Positions 1-4,884 of a stretch of DNA of 5,010 nucleotides are shown one piece after another (position 1 is the first letter of the stretch; every line of letters begins with the position of its first letter). The notes beneath the pieces were generated by a model. It saw nothing but the letters and a program-made list of their open reading frames with translations. It did not search any database and had not been told where the DNA came from. The position numbers and the translations under genes were made by a program. Origin of the DNA: UBA8444 sp964003875 (GTDB lineage Bacteria > Bacteroidota > Bacteroidia > Flavobacteriales > UBA7312); NCBI GenBank assembly GCA_964003875.1, contig CAXFLH010000101.1:1-5010 (forward strand), read 5' to 3'.

Positions 1-75
1 TTCAGTAAATACTTCCTCGCCAATCATGTTCACAACTTTAACTGTCATCGTTTGTGCTTCTTCTGAAGAAAAGCT
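1..75 (-). pseudogene. Fragment of a T9SS C-terminal sorting domain, running off the left edge
   Basis: Read on the minus strand, the frame gives SFSSEEAQTMTVKVVNMIGE followed by EVFTE and then leaves the window. This matches the middle of a Bacteroidetes type IX secretion sorting domain, where a strand such as 'xVxVxNxxGExV' follows the PNPxxGxF box. The in-frame codon just upstream (76-78) is TAA, and neither other minus frame supplies the expected PNP box, so the usual upstream part is absent. An ATG at 46-48 could start a short protein MTVKVVNMIGEEVFTE, but a real gene would hardly begin inside this domain. I infer a decayed or truncated gene end, or a sequencing error. The assignment rests on 25 residues, so the family call is moderate and the pseudogene call tentative. 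Confidence 0.4.
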
Positions 76-233
76 TTAATATTTTTCATCAGTAATTATA
101 CATATCAGTTCAAATTTCTTATCTGTTGGTTTATAGTTCAAAAAAAGAAACTACTTAAATATTAATATAGAACAAGTCAAACACGTCTTATTTGACTTAT
201 TTTTACATTTTAAAAAATTACTATCATTATGTA

Positions 234-290
234 ATGAAGTTCATTAACTCATTTATACTTTTTGTGCTTGTAAGCATGACTCTTAATGCT
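234..290 (+). other. Sec signal peptide of the serine hydrolase
   Basis: The 19 codons encode MKFINSFILFVLVSMTLNA, with one Lys, a hydrophobic core and a small residue at -1, followed by Gln-Ser. There is no Cys at +1, so this is signal peptidase I type and not a lipoprotein. It places the hydrolase outside the inner membrane. Confidence 0.75.
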
Positions 291-1427
291 CAATCCTATT
301 TCCCTCCCATTAGCAATTCTAACTGGGACAATATTAGCCCATCTAGTTTAGATTATTGCCAAGCCAATATAGATAGCCTTTACAATTACTTAGATGCTAA
401 TAATACTAAAGCATTTATCTTACTAAAAGACGGTAAAATAGTCTTAGAGAACTACTTCAATGAACATACAGACACTTCTAATTGGTATTGGGCATCGGCA
501 GGGAAGACGATAATTGCTCTATTAATTGGTATAGCACAGAAAAACGGTTTGCTAGATATTAATAATAGCACATCAAGCTATCTGTCTGACGCTTGGACAA
601 GCGCCACTCCAGAACAAGAAAGTATGATAAGCCTGCGGCACCAACTGACTATGAGTAGCGGATTGGACGATGGCGTAGAAGATCCTTATTGTACTCTTGA
701 TACTTGTTTAGTGTATTTAACTGAAGCCGGTACACGCTGGGCTTATCATGAGGGTCCCTATACATTGTTGAGAAATGTCATCGAAAATGCGAGTGGAATA
801 GGCATTAATAATTATGCCTTTCAAAAACTTACAGCCCCCATAGGTATGAATGGCATATTTGTCTATGAAGATTATAACAATATTTTTTTTAGTACAGCAA
901 GAAGTATGGCTCGTTTTGGACTATTAATTCTCAATGAAGGTCAATGGAATCAAAATGACATTTTGGGAGATGATGTGTATTATAATGATATGATAAACAC
1001 CTCACAAGAACACAATGAATCGTACGGTTATTTATGGTGGCTCAATGGTAAAAACAGCTACATGGTGCCACAAACGCAATACGTTTTTGATGGTCATTTG
1101 AGCCCTAATGCACCAAGTGATATGTTTGCTGCTATGGGTAAAAATGGACAGTTTATCAATGTAGTGCCATCAGAAAATATGGTTTGGATACGAATGGGTG
1201 ATGCTCCTGAAGAAACTTTGGTTCCTTTCAATTTTAATGATGAAATATGGACCTATATCAATCAACTCGACTGCGAAGCATCTAAACTAAATGAATATCA
1301 AGGACAAACAAAAAAGCTAGTGAAGATAAGCGATGTTTTGGGGAGACCGTCAAAAGTCGTAAAAAACACCCCTTTATTCTATATCTACGACGATGCTAGT
1401 GTAGAGCAAAAAATCGTTTTGGATTAG
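234..1427 (+). CDS. Secreted beta-lactamase-family serine hydrolase
   Basis: A 397-residue exported hydrolase of the class C beta-lactamase / penicillin-binding-protein-like superfamily (esterase or peptidase-type chemistry; substrate unknown). I chose the ATG at 234 over the in-frame ATG at 192 because it begins a textbook Sec signal peptide: MK, a hydrophobic core at residues 4-17, and likely cleavage after LNA (residue 19) before Gln20. Family motifs follow in order. The nucleophile motif SAGK is at residues 88-91 (Ser88, Lys91). The Tyr motif lies in WAYHEGPYTLL, with Tyr171 where YxN is usual but Glu at the third place. The third motif is GKNGQ at 302-306, where KTG or HxG is usual. Cys153 and Cys158 could form a disulfide. 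The last 37 residues (361-397) form a separate tail, KKLVKISDVLGR...PLFYIYDD, beyond the catalytic fold. That tail resembles a short C-terminal segment I recall from other Bacteroidetes secreted proteins and may direct export across the outer membrane. The gene ends 9 bases from the convergent pirin gene, with no terminator visible between them. Confidence 0.88.
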   Translation: MKFINSFILFVLVSMTLNAQSYFPPISNSNWDNISPSSLDYCQANIDSLYNYLDANNTKAFILLKDGKIVLENYFNEHTDTSNWYWASAGKTIIALLIGIAQKNGLLDINNSTSSYLSDAWTSATPEQESMISLRHQLTMSSGLDDGVEDPYCTLDTCLVYLTEAGTRWAYHEGPYTLLRNVIENASGIGINNYAFQKLTAPIGMNGIFVYEDYNNIFFSTARSMARFGLLILNEGQWNQNDILGDDVYYNDMINTSQEHNESYGYLWWLNGKNSYMVPQTQYVFDGHLSPNAPSDMFAAMGKNGQFINVVPSENMVWIRMGDAPEETLVPFNFNDEIWTYINQLDCEASKLNEYQGQTKKLVKISDVLGRPSKVVKNTPLFYIYDDASVEQKIVLD

Positions 1428-1436
1428 TTGTCAGTT

Positions 1437-2309
1437 CTATAAATACATCGGCACTTCCATCAATAATATTTTAGCCCCTTTAGTTGCTGTAATATCCAAA
1501 AAATCGGTGTTCCAAATACCAAAACCATCTCGTTTGTATAGCTTTTGATTTTGAATAGTCGCTTGACCTTCTATAATGAAAGCATAAACTCCATTTTGCT
1601 TGGACTTTAAATCGTAATTCAGCCGCTTAGTACTTGTAAATTCTCCTAAGCTAAACCATGCGTTTTGATGAATCCATACGCCTTCGTCATTGCTATTTGG
1701 AGATAAAATTTGATAAAAAGCATCTTTCTTTTTAATTGATTGTAAAGAGAGTTGATCGTATCTCGGCTTTACATTTCTTTGGTTGGGAAACAACCAAATC
1801 TGTAGTAGCTTAACTTCTTGCTTTGCATTGGCGTTAAACTCGCTGTGTGTAATCCCTGTTCCAGCACTCATGACCTGTACATCACCATTCTTTATAATTG
1901 TACCATTACCCATATTGTCTTTATGTTTTAAGTCGCCTTCAAGAGGAATAGTAATAATTTCCATATTGTCGTGAGGATGTGTGCCAAAACCCTTTCCTCC
2001 TGCAATAGTATCGTCATTAAGCACTCGTAGTACACCAAAATTCATCCGTTGTGGGTTGCGATAATTAGCAAAACTAAAGGTGTGATTGACTTTCAGCCAA
2101 CCATGATCAGCGCTACCACGAGTATGTGCTTTATGCAGAACTGTGCTTTCTGTACCTATTTCATCATTTGGCATATGGTTAAAACCAACTTGTTCAATCA
2201 GTCTGTTGAATGTGGACTCTTTAGTGTTGCTAGACTTAAGCACAAAAGGAGCTACCATAGCGGCAACTCCTGATGCTAGTGATTTCTTTAAAAATTCTAA
2301 TCTTTTCAT
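1437..2309 (-). CDS. Pirin family protein (YhhW-like bicupin) with an N-terminal export-like leader
   Basis: A 290-residue pirin. The N-terminal cupin carries the diagnostic signature RGSADHGWLKVNHTFSFANY (64-83), then GFGTHPHDNMEII with metal ligands His111 and His113, and MSAGTGITHSEFN with His155 and Glu157. Together these give the complete 3-His/1-Glu iron site of the family. The C-terminal half (about 180-290) is the degenerate second cupin. E. coli YhhW and human pirin, which share these motifs, have quercetin 2,3-dioxygenase activity in vitro; the physiological substrate here is unknown. The fold begins near residue 57, so about 45 residues are extra. They start MKRLEFLKKSLASG with a hydrophobic stretch to about residue 25, resembling a Tat leader (RRxFLK) in which the second Arg is Leu. 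The protein may therefore be exported, although many pirins are cytoplasmic. The ATG at 2309 is the only start that includes this leader; Met18 and Met46 are alternatives. No canonical promoter was found. A small ORF lies 35 bases upstream on the same strand. Confidence 0.93.
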   Translation of the reverse strand: MKRLEFLKKSLASGVAAMVAPFVLKSSNTKESTFNRLIEQVGFNHMPNDEIGTESTVLHKAHTRGSADHGWLKVNHTFSFANYRNPQRMNFGVLRVLNDDTIAGGKGFGTHPHDNMEIITIPLEGDLKHKDNMGNGTIIKNGDVQVMSAGTGITHSEFNANAKQEVKLLQIWLFPNQRNVKPRYDQLSLQSIKKKDAFYQILSPNSNDEGVWIHQNAWFSLGEFTSTKRLNYDLKSKQNGVYAFIIEGQATIQNQKLYKRDGFGIWNTDFLDITATKGAKILLMEVPMYL

Positions 2310-2344
2310 TTTATAATAAATTTACCTATCGGATATTTTTTAAG

Positions 2345-2467
2345 CTATTGTTCTAAGCTCTTCTTATTAAATAAGGTTACTGATAAATGATCTGTTAAAA
2401 ATACAATTTTTTTAGGTTTATTATTTATTTCATCTATGGTCAGTTTGGGCTTAACTTTTCGAGGCAT
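2345..2467 (-). CDS. Possible 40-residue basic hypothetical protein
   Basis: An ATG-initiated frame on the minus strand encodes MPRKVKPKLTIDEINNKPKK, then a hydrophobic-mixed half beginning IVFLTDHLSV and ending SLEQ. It ends 35 bases before the pirin ATG, so co-transcription is possible. The N-terminal half is rich in Lys and Arg. I recognise no family. Its start lies one base after the TAA of another short open stretch (2469-2534), which could mean translational coupling or a broken longer gene. Random ORFs of this size are frequent in AT-rich DNA, so this is only a candidate. Confidence 0.3.
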   Translation of the reverse strand: MPRKVKPKLTIDEINNKPKKIVFLTDHLSVTLFNKKSLEQ

Positions 2468-2622
2468 ATTAAATCTCTAAATTCACTTTTATCTCAAGCT
2501 CATCACTAGAAGTGTTTTTAAGTAAGTTACTCATAAAGTAGAATATGAATTGACAGAGGCGAGTCAAAACCTTATACCATTGTTTCAAAAAATTGATTCT
2601 GGGGTAAAAAAGTATTATACAT

Positions 2623-2665
2623 AAAAAAGTGGAAAACAAGCTGTTAAGTTGAATTCCACTTTTTT
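2623..2665 (-). terminator. Rho-independent-type hairpin terminator for the mosaic/FAS1 ORF
   Basis: Perfect 12-base inverted arms, AAAAAAGTGGAA (2623-2634) and TTCCACTTTTTT (2654-2665), enclose a 19-base loop. Read on the minus strand the hairpin starts 27 bases after the TAA at 2692-2694, and its descending arm ends in a run of T. The A/T symmetry means it could also stop transcription from the other strand. The position directly after the stop suggests that the FAS1 3' end is an intact, native gene end. Confidence 0.8.
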
Positions 2666-2691
2666 AGGCTTAACCAGAGCCTTTCGTAAAC

Positions 2692-2943
2692 TTAATTACT
2701 GATAACAAGCTTATAAGTTTTTAGTTCCATGGTTGTTTTTAAAGTAAGATTATAAATACCTTGAGGATAATTAGATAAGTCTAATCGAATATTGTTTTGT
2801 TCTTTTGTATTTAGAGATGAAGAATGAACTTTGTTGCCTAATATATTAGTCACTTGTAATTCCACATCTCTTTCATCAGAATTAAATTGAATGTTAAATA
2901 GACCCGAAGATGGATTAGGATATATAATTAATTCAATACCGTT
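2692..2943 (-). other. T9SS type A C-terminal sorting domain
   Basis: Residues 647-730 of the frame follow the standard order: the box IIYPNPSSGLFNIQF, then VELQVTNILGNKV, then IRLDLSNYPQGIYNLTL, and a final lysine-containing strand KTYKLVISN at the very C-terminus. In Bacteroidetes this domain is recognised by the type IX outer-membrane translocon after Sec export and is usually removed at the surface. It is complete and ends at the stop codon. Confidence 0.92.
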
Positions 2944-4296
2944 CTCATTAATAGATGATGTGCCACAAAGCTCTTGACATTCGGAAAGAGAAGAAAAATC
3001 ACCTGTACCATCAGACAACTCAACACAAGCGTCTTCTAAACAATTCCAAGATATATCGGGAACAATAAGTTTGCAAAATAACAAATCAGGGCTATTTTGA
3101 GGAGCAACAAAATTTTCATTTTCATCATGTATTATTTGACCATTCGTATCATAAATCAAATAGCCTGTTTCATCAGCAAAAGCAGGGTCAACTACAACAA
3201 AATTAAGTGTATCGTTATAATTTGTATTGATAAAAGTAGTTTGAGAATAACTTGTCGGCATATCTATTTGTTTATCAAAAACTCCATTTCTGTAAACATT
3301 TAGACCGCCACCATACCATCCAGCGCCATAATCACTAAAAGTTTGAACTTTTACCTTACCGCAGTAGTCTTCACCAAATTCTTCACAGGCAATAATATCT
3401 GTATAGCTATCTAAAGAATAAAATTGCTGTGTAGAAGTGGCATTAACGACTAACTCTAAATCAGCATTGTAGAGTTGATAGGATTGAGTGTATCCACCTT
3501 CATCTATAAAATATAAACTTATTTTATCGCCGACGTCTACACCAAAGTCATAAACTCTATCTGCACCGCCATCAAATACGGTTAGCGATTCTATAAATTC
3601 ATCATTTTTATATAATAATAACTCTGAGTCGCCCCAACTGTAATTTGAAGTAGATTGCAATACTAAACGCCAAACCCCACATGTCCCTTCAATGGTTGGC
3701 ATAAATGGAGATATTACTGCATCTACTATATGAACAACACCATTGTAGGCATATAAATCTTGTATGCTAACTTCTACGGTATTTTGTTCCCCAATAACAT
3801 AAAAAGTGCTATCGCTATATTCAAATTCTATCTGCTCATTTTGTAGGGTATTGGCAACATTGCCAGAATACATGTCCTCACCAAAAATTTCATAATTAAG
3901 AATGTGATTATTGACAATGTTTGACAAAAATTGAGAATTCAAAAGCTCACTGCTAGGTATCCCTAATTCATCGGCAAGAACTGCAAAAGCATCATCAGTA
4001 GGAGCAAAAACAGTCCAAGGGCCAGGACCAGAAATACTATTATCTATAGACGCTTGTACAGACAACTCATCGTCTAAGCCAACTGCTACTATAGCTTCTT
4101 CTAAAATTTGGTGACTATCGCTCTGTCTTATGATTTCCATAACGGTAGCCTCAGGCACACCTTGAGGAGCCAAACAATAATCAATGATATGTACAACACC
4201 ATTATAAGCCTCAAAATCAGTTGAAATGACTTTAGAACCGTTAACGAAGATTCCTTGTTCATTTTGCGAAATATTTAGTGATTGACCTTGACATAG
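2692..4296 (-). pseudogene. N-terminally truncated FAS1 (fasciclin) adhesion-type secreted protein with T9SS tail
   Basis: This part of the frame (residues 197-730) is a recognisable Bacteroidetes surface or secreted protein lacking its beginning. It starts inside a FAS1 domain, keeping only the last strands and the H2-like box NGVVHIID. It continues with a full FAS1 domain (246-393) with both conserved boxes (FAPTDDAF and NGVVHIVD). Two similar beta-rich modules follow, starting CGVWRLVLQSTSNYSWG (402) and CGKVKVQTFSDYGAGWYGG (508); both contain the pattern Leu-x-Val/Leu-Tyr-x-Asn-(Gly/Asp). A WNC...AC...C...C module (613-640) precedes the sorting domain. FAS1 domains mediate cell adhesion or polymer binding in known families; the ligand here is unknown. 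The signal peptide and the first half of FAS1 domain 1 are missing. GC over 4021-4320 is about 38% by hand count, clearly above the fused upstream pieces. Confidence 0.75.
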
Positions 4297-4884
4297 ATAT
4301 CGTTGTCTTTGACCACCTTGTGTTATTATCTCTCTTTGATTTATTTCTATTGCTTCAGAACTTTGATCAAGTCCATAACAATTAAGATTTAATCTATTAA
4401 AAAATACAGTATCTCTCCCATTGCCACACCCGATATCGTAAATTTTTCCTTTATAGTTTTTTAAGAATTTAGAACATTTTTGTGAAAAGGGTGTAGGTTT
4501 TAAATTTCCTTTAGTAATCTTGTAATAATTATCCCAATAATTTTCTGAAGTACTGTTAGATTTTCCAGAATAATAATTACTATAATTTTTGTAGTCAATT
4601 ATTGGAGTAAGACTGTTTAATTCAGCATATTTTAAATGCATAAGGACTAATAAATAATTTGAAAACAAACCAGCACCTGGGGGTGTTCTCCTAATTACGT
4701 AGAAAGTTATGTCTCCATTCAGCTTTCCAAATTTTTTATTTTCTTCTTTTAAATGTCTAGAATTAGTAAAAATTATAGATTTAACTTGTGAAAAGTATTC
4801 ATTTACAGTTATGTATTTTCTAGATTCTTTCAGCCTTCTAATTTGATTAAGTCTTGAAACAAGCCTTCCTAAAATTTTGCTCAT
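2692..4884 (-). CDS. Three-part mosaic ORF: glycosyltransferase N-terminus + SAM methyltransferase N-terminus + FAS1 protein with T9SS tail
   Basis: One open frame of 730 codons without internal stops. Residues 1-113 resemble the start of a bacterial sugar transferase (FYVIRRTPPGAGLFSNYLLV at 61-80, then LTPIIDYKNY at 92-101). Residues 114-185 are the beginning of a class I SAM-dependent methyltransferase (ENYWDNYYKI, then motif I YDIGCGNGRD at 149-158 and acidic loop YGLDQS at 170-175). Residues about 197-240 are the C-terminal third of one FAS1 domain (AYNGVVHIIDYCLAP). Residues 246-393 are a complete FAS1 domain (WTVFAPTDDAFAVL at 290-303, AYNGVVHIVDAVISP at 379-393). Residues 402-590 form two beta-rich repeats, 613-640 a Cys-rich module, and 648-730 a T9SS sorting domain. 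Neither enzyme fragment is long enough to be catalytic, and no signal peptide precedes the FAS1/T9SS part, so the product as written should not be secreted. The start overlaps the upstream gene's stop (ATGA). The frame is either a real rearrangement or an assembly chimera; the parts are recognised confidently, the single-protein interpretation is not. Confidence 0.7.
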   Translation of the reverse strand: MSKILGRLVSRLNQIRRLKESRKYITVNEYFSQVKSIIFTNSRHLKEENKKFGKLNGDITFYVIRRTPPGAGLFSNYLLVLMHLKYAELNSLTPIIDYKNYSNYYSGKSNSTSENYWDNYYKITKGNLKPTPFSQKCSKFLKNYKGKIYDIGCGNGRDTVFFNRLNLNCYGLDQSSEAIEINQREIITQGGQRQRYLCQGQSLNISQNEQGIFVNGSKVISTDFEAYNGVVHIIDYCLAPQGVPEATVMEIIRQSDSHQILEEAIVAVGLDDELSVQASIDNSISGPGPWTVFAPTDDAFAVLADELGIPSSELLNSQFLSNIVNNHILNYEIFGEDMYSGNVANTLQNEQIEFEYSDSTFYVIGEQNTVEVSIQDLYAYNGVVHIVDAVISPFMPTIEGTCGVWRLVLQSTSNYSWGDSELLLYKNDEFIESLTVFDGGADRVYDFGVDVGDKISLYFIDEGGYTQSYQLYNADLELVVNATSTQQFYSLDSYTDIIACEEFGEDYCGKVKVQTFSDYGAGWYGGGLNVYRNGVFDKQIDMPTSYSQTTFINTNYNDTLNFVVVDPAFADETGYLIYDTNGQIIHDENENFVAPQNSPDLLFCKLIVPDISWNCLEDACVELSDGTGDFSSLSECQELCGTSSINENGIELIIYPNPSSGLFNIQFNSDERDVELQVTNILGNKVHSSSLNTKEQNNIRLDLSNYPQGIYNLTLKTTMELKTYKLVISN
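4330..4545 (-). pseudogene. Internal fragment of a class I SAM-dependent methyltransferase (residues 114-185 of the mosaic frame)
   Basis: Within this 72-residue piece ENYWDNYYKITKGNLKPTPF is followed by FLKNYKGKIYDIGCGNGRDT, then FFNRLNLNCYGLDQS and SEAIEINQ. YDIGCGNGRD is the SAM-binding motif I, and the Asp of GLDQS is the acidic residue at the end of strand beta 2 that holds the ribose. The order and spacing match small methyltransferases found in sugar-biosynthesis clusters. Motifs II to IV and all catalytic and substrate elements are missing, so it cannot be an active enzyme here. Hand-counted GC over 4381-4860, which covers this piece and the transferase piece, is about 26%. Confidence 0.65.
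4546..4884 (-). pseudogene. 5' fragment of a glycosyltransferase-like gene (residues 1-113 of the mosaic frame)
   Basis: The segment opens with a basic N-terminus (MSKILGRLVSRLNQIRRLKE) and no signal peptide. It then has a beta strand leading into a Gly-rich turn and helix (FYVIRRTPPGAGLFSNYLLV) and PIIDYKNYSNYY. This is the arrangement at the start of fucosyltransferase-like and related cell-surface polysaccharide transferases, where the PGAGLFSN loop sits at the sugar-nucleotide or acceptor end of the first Rossmann unit. Such enzymes normally run to about 300 residues, so roughly two thirds are missing. The overlap of its ATG with the preceding gene's TGA is typical of O-antigen or capsule clusters. 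Family assignment is from memory of the motif pattern, not an alignment; the exact GT family is not claimed. Confidence 0.5.

Larger units (their letters stand above)
2310..2691. other. Intergenic stretch between the pirin and the mosaic ORF
   Basis: About 380 bases without a confident gene. It holds the candidate 40-residue ORF (2345-2467) and a hairpin terminator (2623-2665). Between them, the minus frame stays open from a TAA near 2664 down to the TAA at 2469. That frame has plausible amino-acid composition (for example QWYKVLTRLCQFIFYF then MSNLLKNTSSDELEIKVNLE), but its only ATG is at 2534, which would give 21 residues. It could be a gene remnant or chance. No tRNA, small-RNA consensus or repeat array is visible. 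Confidence 0.6.

Noticed and set aside
58..70. Palindrome TTCTTC-T-GAAGAA
   Set aside because: Arms of six bases with a one-base centre cannot form a useful hairpin; as a protein site it has no supporting context.
189..211. Bacteroidetes-type promoter candidate (TTTG ... TACATTTT) before the hydrolase
   Set aside because: The two boxes are only about 9 bases apart, where about 17-23 is needed, and the -7 box lacks its final G.
192..233. Upstream in-frame ATG of the serine hydrolase (14 extra residues)
   Set aside because: The extension (MTYFYILKNYYHYV) would precede and spoil the clean signal peptide that starts at 234.
1783..1974. Plus-strand frame of 63 codons
   Set aside because: It lies antisense inside the pirin gene, over its conserved metal-site region; its composition is that of a shadow frame.
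2049..2273. Plus-strand frame of 74 codons
   Set aside because: Antisense to the pirin N-terminal half; no recognisable domain, and pirin coding is certain here.
2317..2324. TAAATTTA as a -7 box for pirin
   Set aside because: One mismatch to TAnnTTTG and no TTG box at the right distance upstream; common in AT-rich DNA.
2623..2665. Inverted repeat as an insertion-sequence end or attachment site
   Set aside because: There is no transposase or integrase, no target duplication, and the T-run directly after a stop codon fits a terminator.
3097..3303. Plus-strand frame of 68 codons, rich in Ile
   Set aside because: Antisense to the beta-rich repeats of the FAS1 protein; the low-complexity composition comes from AT-rich antisense codons.
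2692..4884. A deliberate new multi-domain effector or toxin
   Set aside because: The enzyme pieces lack their catalytic halves and the secreted part lacks an export signal, so truncation and fusion explain it better than a designed architecture.
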